Assembly: GCA_032622095.1 (NCBI GenBank)
Contig: CP136061.1
Span: 197,144,935 to 197,208,934, forward strand
DNA length: 64,000 bases
Direction: 5' to 3'
DNA from: Siphonodentalium dalli
Taxonomy: Eukaryota > Mollusca > Scaphopoda > Gadilida > Siphonodentaliidae
The position numbers and the translations under genes were made by a program. How positions within the stretch are numbered: position 1 is the first letter of the stretch; the number at the start of each line of letters is the position of its first letter. Of the stretch, positions 50,801 to 58,072 are shown one piece after another. The notes under the pieces were generated by a model. It had not been told where the DNA came from. It saw only the letters and a program-made list of their open reading frames with translations, and searched no databases.

Positions 50801-52091
50801 TATCTTGATTAATCACCTTGGCTATCTCGATGTATCAACTTACTATCTTGATTAATAATTTACTACCTTGATTAATCAGCTTAGCTGTCGTGATTAATCA
50901 ACTTAGCCATCTTGATTAATCAACTTAGTGATCCACAAATCGCTACCGTCGTTCTATGAAATGTTCGTAGCATATCTATAGGGGAACTTTATCTCTATCT
51001 GAGATCACCCGAAAGTTTCATGACGGTCTGTTCTAAAATAGTCCAAACACGTGGGACATACCGGATCAATCATGAAACAATAGCTGTGATGAGCCCAAAG
51101 CCAAGTAATTAATTTATATGAATACATGAAACAGGCAAACAATGAGGTGGTTTCATCCAGCTTCCCTCGGGTGTGAATCGTTGTATAAATAAGTTATAAC
51201 CCGGCCATGCACTTGGATATCGGTACATACTATGGTTATAAACTGTACTGCTTAACCCATGTGTACCATTTATATATATATACATATCGGGATAATATAC
51301 GTTTGCATTTAGGAGATAAAAGTATCACGTTTAGTAGGATATTCATTGATTCGAGCATGAAAGCAATTTCTTCGAGTTCACAAAATGTAACCGGGTGTTA
51401 CGATTATCTCCAGTGTAATTCATTCCACCAAACAATTTACATGTACATAAACGGTACGAAAACATTTGTTATCGGAATTACAAACTATACAGTGAATTAT
51501 CCTTTTTCTTGTGATTAAATGTGTGCGTGCGTACCACGGGGGTTACACGGAGCAGCACTCGAACAACGTCATGTTGATCGCATCAAAATTAAAAAAAAAT
51601 ACTTCCAGTTGAACTCAATTACGCGACTCCTGCTTGCGGTGTGACGTAGTTGACGCGCGTCGTCAATGGTAACGCGCTCCATTCAATTGTGTTCAACATT
51701 CAACGGGCAATGCTGGTGAATCAAAAAGTAAATTGTTTATCTCTCGGCCGCTCAGAATATGTAATTTCGCGACATATATTAAACTTGAATTACAAAGTAT
51801 TGTAACCATAGGCTATATAGCTATAATCTGCAGCACAAAATATATTTAAAGTGAAAAGTACATTCCATGCCGGGAATTCAAAACCATAGTGTTTATTCAC
51901 GTCAAATATAAAAAAAACCTCATATTTATTTTCATATTCACGTTCTGCAGTCCAGCACAACTGTACGTTTGACGATATACCCTCCTATTGTTCGTGGAAC
52001 AATGTTGTCGGCGACGATGACTTTAATTGGTCCATTGATAGCGGTGGGACGACATCACCGGACACAGGACCAGTTGTGGACCATACATCAG
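20787..52091 (+). CDS. Secreted or cell-surface MAM-domain protein, 5' part of gene
   Basis: Five exons join in phase: 20787-20841, 38265-38360, 42334-42584, 49106-49175 and 51951-52091, 613 coding bases so far with the last intron in phase 1. The product starts with a signal peptide, MTALLALFFITGLKGINA. It is followed by a full MAM domain, running from YCNFQNGFCDW through RYSLSFRHKSYGDDFG to IAVDTIDIYPG, and the first third of a second MAM domain (CTFDDIPSYCSW, then DDFNW and DTGPVVDHTSG). MAM domains are extracellular adhesion or protein-interaction modules of about 160 residues with conserved cysteines. The remainder lies beyond the window, so membrane attachment or other domains are unknown. 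The exon 3 donor is uncertain: 42584 gives the normal MAM spacing, while 42656 is also in phase and would add 24 residues. Introns of 17.4, 4.0, 6.5 and 2.8 kb are full of repeats; a Polinton lies in the following intron. Confidence 0.85.
21017..21771. mobile_element. 755-bp MITE with palindromic TIRs
   Basis: The ends are inverted repeats starting gttacagtcagattgtgaaa, exact for at least 40 bp. Each arm also contains several copies of the self-complementary block cagtcatttcgtgaaatgac and its variants, so the arms form hairpins themselves. A run of C's (about 21680-21699) lies in the right arm opposite a short G-run in the left. The core has no recognisable protein. It lies in intron 1 of the MAM gene. 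Confidence 0.8.
21950..22740 (+). repeat. About 130-bp tandem repeat array
   Basis: The block ttaagtcatatgatgtcaac and its variants recurs near 22085, 22210, 22378, 22504 and 22612, usually followed by cggcac and a precipitately variable middle with cacatatcttctgag and aataaacgctctt. At least five diverged units. Intron 1 of the MAM gene. Confidence 0.7.
22796..22846 (+). repeat. 45-bp module shared with the tandem duplication
   Basis: The block ttaaagccacatggcggttg followed by cgctccaaaatacaca matches, in reverse complement, about 28876-28923 and its duplicate at about 32114-32161. Confidence 0.7.
23200..25640. repeat. Cluster of inverted copies of a 120-bp repeat
   Basis: At least five copies of one unit, in both orientations. 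Minus-strand copies at about 23203-23320 and 24383-24470 begin ctgttaacccctaacttgcg. Plus-strand copies at about 24608-24662 (partial), 24865-24985 and 25504-25628 contain gggtattcgctgcatgat and end gcaagttaggggttaacagt. A companion block with attctgca, gcatg and cgttcg lies near 24299, 24710 and 25670. The arrangement suggests nested or composite fold-back elements. ORFs at 23992-24628 fall inside and are considered spurious. Confidence 0.7.
25641..26439. other. Intron 1, nothing recognised
   Basis: AT-rich intronic sequence of the MAM gene. A short direct repeat, aatcacatttagtccat, occurs twice at about 26290-26350; otherwise no structure was seen. Confidence 0.5.
26440..26970 (+). repeat. 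About 30-bp minisatellite
   Basis: Roughly 17 imperfect units of a consensus near gagggttaattaaaatatgg followed by tcccat. Units vary in length by insertion and in the GAGGG/GTGGG block. Confidence 0.8.
26971..27560. other. Intron 1 flank left of the tandem duplication
   Basis: No gene, and no repeat with a partner in the window was seen. The stretch ends at gttccaa, directly before the first copy of the 3.24-kb duplication. Confidence 0.5.
27561..30797. repeat. 3.24-kb tandem duplication, copy 1
   Basis: This unit recurs immediately downstream (30798-34035). It starts at ttactcggcg and ends at attagtgccag. I found three differences between the copies by eye: G/A at 27572 versus 30809, one extra T in a T-run near 31389, and C/A at 29898 versus 33136. 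The unit comprises about 1.4 kb of non-LINE intron sequence plus the 3' half of the minus-strand LINE. Confidence 0.95.
28980..30797 (-). pseudogene. Duplicated 3' half of the minus-strand LINE
   Basis: Reading 30797 to 28980 on the minus strand gives the post-RT region of ORF2 (GGLKFLHFESYEKALKMTW, about residues 50-70 of the first block), a 222-codon open stretch at 30326-29658 and a degenerate C-terminus. Its 5' boundary is the duplication edge, not a LINE end, so this copy was made by the segmental duplication and not by retrotransposition. A reversed AATAAA near 28994-29000 marks the likely LINE 3' end. Confidence 0.85.
30798..34035. repeat. 3.24-kb tandem duplication, copy 2
   Basis: Second copy, 3238 bp, head-to-tail with copy 1. 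At its right edge the sequence attagtgccag continues into the rest of the LINE, so this copy is the ancestral right side. The junction between copies, gtgccag|ttactcgg, has at most one to a few bases of ambiguity, pointing to end-joining or template switching and not recombination between long repeats. Confidence 0.95.
33832..34401 (-). pseudogene. LINE reverse transcriptase core with YADG
   Basis: This 189-codon open stretch carries the palm domain of the LINE at 32.2-37.6 kb. FEKAFDSLEW (motif A) is near its start, SRGVRQGDPLSPYL (motif B) about residue 60, and QYADGLSLLLQD (motif C) about residue 105. In functional enzymes motif C is F/YADD; here the second aspartate, which binds catalytic metal, is glycine. 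The stretch ends within the conserved LLNDWSFR segment at a frameshift, and the next block continues in another frame at 33785. Confidence 0.85.
34929..36336. mobile_element. hAT-like TIR element (CAGGGGTCG ends) inside the LINE
   Basis: The left end caggggtcgtattcaccg and the right end, read in reverse complement as caagggtcgtattcaccgg, are inverted repeats that stay similar for about 55 bp (then gggttta, ccagg and agttta). LINE ORF2 is interrupted exactly between EEQQ and the next segment FYTKIVY, so the element inserted into the LINE. CAGGG ends suggest the hAT superfamily, but flanking octamers (taaaacat and ctgttcct) do not match, so no target duplication is visible. No transposase is encoded. 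Confidence 0.75.
37589..38264. other. Intron 1 end, with short tandem repeat
   Basis: Between the LINE and exon 2 of the MAM gene. The only structure seen is a three-unit tandem repeat of about 45 bp at 38018-38125 with ttggtaagatagacaactct, followed by a short TA run. The polypyrimidine tract and AG acceptor of exon 2 close the stretch. Confidence 0.5.
38018..38125 (+). repeat. 45-bp tandem repeat, three units
   Basis: ttggtaagatagac occurs at about 38021, 38058 and 38094, each followed by aactctg or cactctg and a variable gactgaata block. Confidence 0.8.
38265..38360 (+). CDS. MAM gene exon 2: start of MAM domain 1
   Basis: Encodes LDSEYCNFQNGFCDW and a tail ending KWDRWKEG, the cysteine-rich opening of a MAM domain. 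Acceptor gaag|ct; donor gaag|gtaagc, phase 1. Together with exon 3 it forms one continuous domain. Confidence 0.85.
38361..39439. other. MAM gene intron 2, left part
   Basis: No gene or clear repeat. A reciprocal ORF pair at about 39.1-39.3 kb is not supported by any motif. Confidence 0.45.
39440..41400 (+). repeat. Satellite array, units of 320-420 bp
   Basis: The block agaccgatcggtctttcaca followed by gccagcatgcatg recurs at about 39787, 40207, 40543, 40863 and 41229. Each unit also has aaacaggtctgggtgaa, aatcgatctataatag and a cluster of short inverted motifs tttgcgataaatc and gatttatcgcaaa, which can pair with each other. Units differ by indels. It fills half of intron 2 of the MAM gene. 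Confidence 0.85.
41401..42333. other. MAM gene intron 2, right part
   Basis: No gene seen. Ends with the acceptor tatgcacag of exon 3. Confidence 0.5.
42334..42584 (+). CDS. MAM gene exon 3: body of MAM domain 1
   Basis: Encodes NYFVRVHGAGANDITTLTSP, RYSLSFRHKSYGDDFGLLEV and GAQAGWVYSFVDVPPMTDYT, the central strands of the MAM fold. The acceptor is gcacag. I place the donor at 42585 (acg|gtacta, phase 0), because exon 4 must enter in phase 0 and this gives the usual MAM distance between the tryptophan and the IGFRS strand. A second phase-0 donor at 42657 is possible; the visually attractive cag|gtttgg at 42652 is phase 1 and would put a stop into exon 4. Confidence 0.75.
42585..43430. other. 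MAM gene intron 3, left part
   Basis: AT-rich, no repeat or gene recognised apart from the open extension of exon 3 to 42668. Confidence 0.45.
43431..43700. repeat. GATTTAAATC repeats and TATTTGTAT repeats
   Basis: At 43437-43520 the palindrome gatttaaatc and near-variants recur about every 17-20 bp, ending in gcaaaccctagtg. At 43580-43690 gtatttgtaatcaaatac and variants recur. Similar simple palindromic ends occur in hAT-type MITEs, but no complete element was delimited. Confidence 0.55.
43900..44545 (-). pseudogene. Possible LINE ORF1 remnant (coiled coil)
   Basis: A 120-codon open stretch (44545-44183) is highly charged with heptad-like spacing (NRKLDNTIKHIDDQHNYIV, then EEDLKEMQ), as in coiled coils, and contains NIFRKNNDILEIEN, similar to the RRNNL-type box of LINE ORF1 proteins. 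Beyond the stop the same strand continues with HAKITLNDKTYRDQMIKGA and then RERSNK, also ORF1-like. I infer a decayed ORF1 of a LINE; an unrelated coiled-coil protein remains possible. It lies in intron 3 of the MAM gene, opposite to that gene. Confidence 0.45.
44546..45626. other. MAM gene intron 3, middle
   Basis: No gene or clear repeat except a doubled cagtcttccttttt at 44966-45000. Confidence 0.45.
45627..45959 (+). mobile_element. piggyBac-like 5' end with truncated transposase start
   Basis: A TTAA at 45623-45626 is followed by ctctttcgctgccaaacgcg and a second gctgccaatcgcgc block, the layout of a piggyBac-type terminus with subterminal repeats. About 270 bp inside, an ATG at 45900 opens MAARKRLRTEEVIVITTIL, which resembles the N-terminus of PGBD-type transposases, and then stops at 45957-45959 where a different repeat begins. 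The rest of the transposase and a right end were not found. The TTAA site and the MAARKRL start support the call independently, though each is short. Confidence 0.6.
45950..46165 (+). repeat. GGCGCCTGCGGCGC repeat, three copies
   Basis: gaggggcgcctgcggcgcat followed by aagatactta occurs at about 45963 and 46108, and a variant gggcgcctgcagcgcat at 46029. The first and third copies share flanks (tatactctaatgatc and tacctattat) over about 55 bp. The core is self-complementary. Confidence 0.8.
46300..46760 (+). repeat. Three AAGATGG...CACGTGAC modules
   Basis: The module aagatggccgtcaagatcac or its variants followed by gtgac occurs at about 46316, 46542 and 46718, spaced 226 and 176 bp. Each is followed by a block with cct or ctt, a variable spacer and a tatat-rich tail. 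CACGTGAC is an E-box-like sequence, but the recurrence suggests a tandem repeat and not a regulatory region. A TA microsatellite lies at 46402-46429. Confidence 0.65.
46761..47130. other. MAM gene intron 3, right part
   Basis: No gene or repeat recognised. Confidence 0.4.
47131..47325 (-). pseudogene. Possible short reverse-transcriptase fragment
   Basis: The minus strand reads FSDYCDFWKLNIKQIKNVM, then a GRKHLSK segment. This resembles the YC..WKL.IN..KTK.M box that follows the palm of non-LTR reverse transcriptases. Only about 200 bp can be assigned and no other motif is near, so the call is tentative. Confidence 0.35.
47326..48049. other. MAM gene intron 3, region before shared repeat
   Basis: No gene. 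A doubled cgctattcgccaccggg-like block occurs at about 47477 and 47525, the first containing the palindrome gccacccgggtggc. Confidence 0.45.
48050..48570 (+). repeat. Dispersed repeat shared with 5.55-6.01 kb
   Basis: Partner of 5550-6010, in the same orientation and with conserved block order (atcaatcaactgga, catgaacattc, tgcctttctacatgaaaata, aaaatccatgttgaaatacc). The divergence suggests old copies of one family. Confidence 0.6.
49106..49175 (+). CDS. MAM gene exon 4: end of MAM domain 1
   Basis: Encodes IGFRSTSKVKGKYIAVDT followed by IDIYPG, the closing IA-D-I strand of a MAM domain. Acceptor ctttccag, entry in phase 0; donor ccag|gtaata, phase 1. The other two frames have stops. Confidence 0.8.
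49961..50605 (+). repeat. Diverged direct repeat, about 460-bp period
   Basis: Blocks gacaatgtccaatta, gtactaggtgaa and agtcaagttgagaaaac (49968-50095) recur as aaactgtccaatctta, gtaccaggtgaa and agtcaagtttgaaaac (50466-50597) in order. Confidence 0.6.
50625..50936 (+). repeat. 22-23-bp minisatellite
   Basis: About 13 imperfect units of gattaatcaacttagctatct. Variation is mostly in the TAGCTATC part. Intron 4 of the MAM gene. Confidence 0.85.
50937..51950. other. MAM gene intron 4, right part
   Basis: No further exon recognised. A 103-codon ORF at 51207-51518 lacks any recognisable motif and has no good splice context, so it is not called. Confidence 0.45.
51951..52091 (+). CDS. MAM gene exon 5: start of MAM domain 2
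   Basis: Encodes VQHNCTFDDIPSYCSW, then GDDDFNWSIDSGGT and SPDTGPVVDHTSG, a textbook MAM opening. Acceptor ttctgcag; donor cag|gtgcgt, phase 1. The completing exon was not found before the window ends. Confidence 0.85.
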
Positions 52092-52802
52092 GTGCGTATC
52101 GTGTGTACATGCATGCGATAGTTATGAGAATTTGTGATTTTTGTGCATGAAATTAATCATACTAATTCATTTCATCGAACATGTTCGGCTATATATACAG
52201 TGGTTATAAGCCGAGTAATGCATGCTCCTGAATAAAATACTCGGTAATTAATGAGCATTACAAAACCAAACAAAACTAGAGGTCAGATTCCATGGAATCA
52301 GATATACTTCATGGTATCACATTCCATGTGTGTGTTATGCGTATAGGTGTGTTCCTCTTCAAGCGAATGCATATTGGTGCTTTGTGATCTGATGGTGGAC
52401 ATTGACATTACTTAAGATATATATTCCAAAGGTTTATGTCATTTGGTTCGACCCAGCGTGGATGATTAATGACAGTCTAATGCACCATTGTCCTGACCAA
52501 CTGAGCCACCATTGACCCCAGCCAATCAGTTCATTTTTTTTTCGGTAGGGATACATTTTAGGGCTAATTATAACACCTCCTCAGGACGTCCAAATCCTGT
52601 TCAACGGGCACGAAATTTGGTGTGCCTGATTATATCGTAATCGACATGTAGATTAAAAGGGTGTAAAGCATATTAGTGTACCATAACTCTGTTATTTCGC
52701 ATTTATTGGATAGTTCTTTCAGATTCGGTTTCAGAATCTTTTAGTTTTAATGGCAGATGAAAGACCGCTTAGTTAATCAATTAATTAGTATTTCAGTGCG
52801 TC
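52092..52802. other. MAM gene intron 5, left of the Polinton
   Basis: No gene or repeat. The last six bases, tgcgtc (52797-52802), are the left target duplication of the Polinton. Confidence 0.5.
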
Positions 52803-52852
52803 AGTAGTATTGGCGGACACTCTGACCCACCCCTCGCTCGTCGACACTCTTG
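52803..52852 (+). repeat. Polinton left terminal inverted repeat
   Basis: agtagtattggcggacactc and about 30 further bases match the reverse complement of 62577-62626 with few mismatches. At about 50 bp it is short for a Polinton. Confidence 0.85.
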
Positions 52853-52895
52853 CCCATGGGCCAGAGTGTCGACGAGCGAGGGGTGGGTCAGAGTG
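52818..52895. repeat. Perfect 33-bp fold-back at the left terminus
   Basis: 52818-52850 and 52863-52895 are exact reverse complements around tgcccatgggcc, itself largely self-complementary. The outer arm is the TIR itself, so an extra inverted TIR copy sits just inside the left end. The right end has no such second copy. Confidence 0.9.
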
Positions 52896-52909
52896 GCGGC
52901 CCAGGGCCG

Positions 52910-53497
52910 GGCTCGTCGGTCCAGAGGTTGTGTTAGATTCCAAAAAGTAAGGTAAGCGCATCGAAGGGGTTTTGACAGAAAAGAGCATAATTTACTAATT
53001 TTTCTCGGATTCTAATGGCAGTGTGGTAAGCGAAGGTCGTCCCCCTTCGCTGGACATTCTGAACTTAGAATAATACCGAGAGAAACAATCGAAGTATTAG
53101 TAAATTGTGCTACTTTACCACTGCACTTTTAACAAAAGCGAAAGTCTTCGAATAGCGTTGTAAAATGTACTCGTAGAAGTTACCTTTCAGTGAAATATGT
53201 TATGAGATAATGGTAAAATGGTACATATAAAACTTCTCCGAGTCAAATCGGTGTTTTATTCGTAGAAATATGATGTTTTAGACAAAAAAAAAACACACTT
53301 GATTAACGTTAGCGTCATTTTGAAACATGGATCCAGTAACGTCGAATCCACTGTATGCGGGGAATGTGACAACACGGGTAGAATTATCGTAAAGAATACT
53401 CTGGCATTGCTAAAAAAAACGTAACAAGCAAATAAAATCAATAATATTTTATTCACCAATTTTAACTTTCTTGGAAGATTTTCGCAATGCACGCCTT
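52910..53497. other. Left non-coding part of the Polinton
   Basis: No recognisable gene between the terminal repeats and the acidic-repeat ORF. AT-rich with scattered short direct repeats around gcgaaagtc. Confidence 0.5.
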
Positions 53498-53851
53498 TTA
53501 TTCTTTCTGATAGGCAAAGTATTTTGCTTCTGTATCGTCAGCGCCTTTGGCTACAGCGTTTATCATTTCCATCTGCGAATCCTCCGTGTTTAGAATAGTG
53601 ATTTCATCATTTGACACCTCGGTTGAGGCGTATAATTCACCACTCTCAGTTTTCACATCCCCGATCTCGTTAATTGATGTCGCGGTTGAGTTGCATTGTT
53701 CCCCACTTTCAGCTTTCACATCCGTGATCTCGTTAGTTGATGACGCAGGTTGATCAATGTTCATTAAAGTATCATCATATGGTGTGAGATAATCGTTGTC
53801 TGATGTGTGCGTCCAAGTAGACTTCCCAGGAGTAGATTCACTCAGCATCAA
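53498..53851 (-). CDS. Acidic protein with internal repeats (Polinton-encoded, unknown)
   Basis: An open stretch of 117 codons opposite to all other Polinton genes and divergent from PolB, about 190 bp away. It contains two or three repeats of about 22 residues: STNEITDVKAESGEQ, then SINEIGDVKTESGEL and a weaker SNDEITILNTEDSQ. The product is strongly acidic and rich in S, T, E and D, with no cysteines forming a motif and no hydrophobic segment. The DNA repeats are still close, so the expansion is fairly recent or under selection. The frame stays open upstream of the ATG into KEDCSDENTS, so the true start may be further out. I recognise no family. It might be a lineage-specific Polinton accessory protein; it could also be non-functional. 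Confidence 0.5.
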   Translation of the reverse strand: MMLSESTPGKSTWTHTSDNDYLTPYDDTLMNIDQPASSTNEITDVKAESGEQCNSTATSINEIGDVKTESGELYASTEVSNDEITILNTEDSQMEMINAVAKGADDTEAKYFAYQKE

Positions 53852-54043
53852 TGATGTGTTTTCATCTGAGCAATCTTCTTTTTCGTAGCGCCATCACATT
53901 GAAAAACCCAATGTTAACCCGAATTACATCTAAATCAGTTACCGTATGGTGGTATCCACTTTGTATTCTTTAAAACTTCTAATGCATTTTTCCGTGTCAG
54001 AGCGTAAAAGCGACGCGATTTTTCATCACATCGTCATTTCACG
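53852..54043. promoter_or_regulatory. Divergent intergenic region of the Polinton
   Basis: About 190 bp between the minus-strand acidic-repeat ORF and PolB. It must hold any promoter for both if they are transcribed. No TATA box in a convincing position was seen. This is inferred from gene orientation only. Confidence 0.3.
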
Positions 54044-57000
54044 ATGAAACGCCTTGTGCCATATTCAGATAGCGAAAGCGAACGCGATAATAGAAAGAGG
54101 GTGCGACTGGATAATGACTGTAAATATTATACCATAAAAAATCTAACCGATAAATACTCGAGGAAATTTAAAACAACATCAAAGAAATACGTCACATTTC
54201 AAGAATTTCATCAACCATTTCAAACTGTACGCAAAATTTTCAAACATCTAGTGAACAGTTTGAAAGATGAGTGTGGTGACGCAGGACGAAAAGATCAAAT
54301 GAGAATTTCCATCTTTCATTCAGGGCTAGGTCTAGGGATTCACGTTCCGTTCACTGAATCAAAAGACCTGACGTGTGAATTATTGCTTGACAACATAGAA
54401 AAAGTTGCACAATCGAACAAAAAAATCAAAATTCATGACGGACATATGACACTTGATATCACTGTCACGCACATGCCTGCAAGGACAGCAAGACATATCT
54501 TACATTATGGAGCATTCGGTGAAAAAAATCAAATGAAAACAGTAAAGAAAAGTATTCTTCTGATTCAGAACGCAGAAGATAACATGTGTTTTGCGAGGGC
54601 TGTCGTTGTTGGTATGTGTAATGTTGACAAAAATGATACGGCTGAATGGATACAACAATGGAAACTGATTACGAGACCAGCAAGAGCTCCACAACGGGAA
54701 GCTGCAAAGTCATTGTTGCATAAAGTGGGGATATCACACGACACCAGTTGCGGCGTTGAGGAATACAAAATTATTCAGGAACAACTATATCTGGAGTATG
54801 TTAGAAAAATACATAATCAATTTGCTGACGAAGGCTTTCTTTTTCAACCACCACCAGTTGGGAAAGAAAGTAAAGTTGTCCATCTATATTTCTATGACAA
54901 CCACTACGATGTGATCACAACTGTCACAGGATTCCTTGGATGTGCTTATTACTGTGAACACTGTGATGTCGGTTCGGGCCACAGAGGTGATAATTTATGT
55001 CCATACAAGTGTATGTGTTTCGAGGGTCAGATATGTCCCTTTGAACGATGGATACACTGCATCAAATGTAAGAGGGCTTTTAGAAGTAAACGATGTCTTG
55101 ACAGTCACCAAAATAAGACAAAACTATTTGTGATATGATACACAAATTCCAGAAATGCGGGGTTGAAATCGTCACACGAAAGGAGAAAAGACATATCTGT
55201 TCGGAACAAAGAGGTGCAAATACTGTAAGGAAATCGTTCCATCAGACCACATATGTCATATTCAACAGTACGAACAGAAAGAAACACAGAAAGAAGTACA
55301 GGTACCATTCATATTTTTAATGTCAACAAGATACTGGTGTTCATATACCCAATTTTTGTGTTGCACAAACTGCTTGTGAAAATTGTATATGTAAACCCAT
55401 TGATGATATATGCAATTCATGTGAATCTGTATTGTCAAATCGAGAATATGTTTTTAAAGATGAAAATGTATTGGAAAGATTTTCTAAGTGGTCGTTTTAC
55501 ACCAACGACCATAACGGCACAACATGTTTTGCTCACAATGTAAGAGGCTACGATAGTCAGTTCCTCTTACATTACTTGGTGAACAATGTAAATTAAAAAC
55601 CTAATGTTATTATGAATGGTAACAAAATGCTGAGTTTACAATGTAATGATGGGTGTTAGAGTAATCGATTCATTGAGTTTCATCCCAATGACATTATCTA
55701 AATTTCCAAAAACATTCCAACTTGAAGAAATGGCTAAAGGTTATTTTCCACATTGGGCAAATACACAGGACTTACGTAGGACTTACGTAGAACTATATCC
55801 AGAAAAAAATACTATAAACCTGAAATTATGTCTGAGGAAAATAGGGATTCATTTCTGAAATGGTATGAAGCTAGGGGTGAGGATATTTTTGATTTCCAAA
55901 AAGAAATTCAAAAGTATTGTAAATCAGATGTAGACATTTTAAGACGTGGATGTGGCAAATTCAGACTATGTGTAATGGAAACTGATCAAATAGACCCATT
56001 CCGGGAAGCAATAACATTAGCTCAAACCTGTAACCTTGCATGGAGAAAAAATTCATTACCAGAGAATTATCTAAGTATAATTTCAGACGCTGGATATCAA
56101 CGAGAGCGTAAATTTTCAATGAAAGCAATTCGATGGATATAATACATTGCTACAAAACAAAATATAAACATAAAATATGCTTTAAATGGTGGCGAAGTTA
56201 AAATAGACACACATTTTGTTGATGGTTATCATGCAGAATCAAACACAATCTATGAAATGTATTGGTGCTTTTTCATGGCTGTTTTACTTGCTATCCAGAT
56301 AGAAACCGCCGAAACCCATACAGTAATATAACAATGCATGAATTGTATGAAAAAAACAATAAAAACGGAAACAGAAATCAAAAGCTTGGGATGCAAATTA
56401 ATATGCATCTGGGAACATGACCTGGACAATAAATGTAAAGAAGACAAAAATTAAAAACAAACTATGGATCAATTCTATTTGCATCAAGACCCAAATAAAC
56501 CAAGGGAAGCATTATTTGGTGGCAGGACTAATGCTCTAAAATTATATCATGAAATAGAACCAAAATCTAAACAGGAAATAAATATATTGATACATGCAGT
56601 TTGTATCCTAGTGTGAATAAATATAGGGAGTACCCTCTTGGCCATCCTACAATTCTAAGTCAGGAACAAATAGGAGACATCAAATCTTACAAAGGACTCA
56701 TTAAATGCAAAGTATTACCTCCAAATAAATTGTACATTCCAGTGCTACCGATCCACTGTAATAACAAAATGACATATACATTGTATAAAACTTGTGCATA
56801 AAATGAAAGTGGACAGTGTAGTCATAAAACTGAACGGCGTGCTTTAGTTGGAGTTTGTACGCATGTATAATTATTCAAAGCAATGGAATTGGGTTACCAA
56901 ATTATGGAAGTGTATCAAGTTTGGCATTGGACTGAGTGGTCGGATAAAGTATACAGGTATTACATTGATAAATACCTCAAAATTAAACAAGAAGGAAGTG

Positions 57001-58072
57001 GATATCCAAATTCTGTTAAAAGTGAAGAAGATAAAGATAAATACATTAAAGATTATTATGAGGTTGGAGGTATAAAACCGAAATTATAGAACCACATCCA
57101 CCTGTCAATGTAGTTGTTACATCATTTGTCACAGCATATGCACGCTTGGAGTTGTATAAAGTTTTAGAAAAACTCCAAGATAGGGTGTTGTATTTCGACA
57201 CCGATAGCTGTATGTATATGTTCGATCCAGAAAAAGAAAATATCAAAACCGAAGACAGCTACCTTGGTAAATGGACTGATGAACATCCGGATGCTAAAAT
57301 CATAAAATTTTAGGGTTAGGACCAAACAATATGGACATCAGTACGTGAAAGATGGTGTCGTAAAATCTGTGTGTAAGGTCAAGGTATATTATGAGGTTGA
57401 AGGTATAAAACTTGAAAAATAAAAAATAAAATAAAAACCCAGGACTCTGTCAGTGCGCAAAATTAATGATAAATTGCATATGGGAAAAAAATGCACAAAA
57501 TAATATCTTACTAAAACGGACTATATCTCAGAACCATCCAGATATTTTGAACTACTAACTGATAAATATATCACCGTCAAAGCAGTTTTTTGAACATGAT
57601 AAATTCATATTATTCAGCTATGAAAATAAAACCGACATTATAGAACCACATGGAGTTGTATAAAGTTTTAGAAAAACTCCAAGATAGGGTGTTGTATTTC
57701 GACACCGATAGATCCAGAAAAAGAAAATATCAAAACCGAAGACAGCTACCTTGGTAAATGGACTGATGAACATCCGGATGCAAAAATCATAAATTTGTAG
57801 GGTTAGGACCAAACAATTATGGATATTAGTACGCGAAAGAAGGTGTCATAAAATCTGTATGTAAGGTCAAGGGTGTCACTCTGGGTTATAAAACTAAACA
57901 GCAAGTAAATTTTCATTCAATGGTTGAATGTGTTAACGACCGATCAAACTTTCAACATGTCGTAAACTATCCATGCAGAATTAAATGCACAAAGAACCGA
58001 GAAGTTATTAGTGAAGAGCAAACAAAAACATTCCGATCTGTGTACACCAAACGACTTGTCAGAGTGCTGTAA
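54044..58072 (+). pseudogene. Polinton protein-primed DNA polymerase B, frameshifted
   Basis: The polymerase that replicates the element. The first block, 364 codons from ATG 54044, is the Polinton N-terminal region: LLIQNAEDNMCFARAVVVG near residue 175, FYDNHYDVITTVTGFLG near 285, then cysteine-rich YYCEHCDVG and CIKCKRAF. Later blocks in other frames give exonuclease II (FAHNVRGYDSQFLLHY, about 55514-55570), the segment DSLSFIPMTLSKFPKTF, exonuclease III (YCKSDVDILRRG, about 55912-55950), polymerase motif A (DTCSLYPSVNKY, about 56588), the TxxA region (VVTSFVTAYARLELY) and motif C (YFDTDS, about 57197). The end KTFRSVYTKRLV closes near 58072. At exonuclease I the usual acidic pair before CQQDTGVHIPNF is missing. 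At least six frameshifts or stops make it non-functional. An internal duplication affects the motif C region. Confidence 0.88.
57055..57890 (+). repeat. Internal duplication around PolB motif C
   Basis: 57140-57385 and 57648-57878 are near-identical (ttgtataaagttttagaaaa, gggtgttgtatttcgacacc and on to aaatctgt and gtaaggtcaag). The second copy lacks about 16 bp right after the motif C codons for FDTD. The first copy lacks, and the second retains, an upstream segment encoding ELLTDKYITVKAVFEHDKF and KTDIIEPH. The two copies are therefore differently deleted versions of the same gene segment. Confidence 0.8.

Noticed and set aside
50625-50936. CRISPR-like short repeats
   Set aside because: Units are contiguous with no unique spacers, so it is a minisatellite.
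51207-51518. 103-codon ORF before MAM exon 5
   Set aside because: No MAM or other motif and not in phase with flanking exons.
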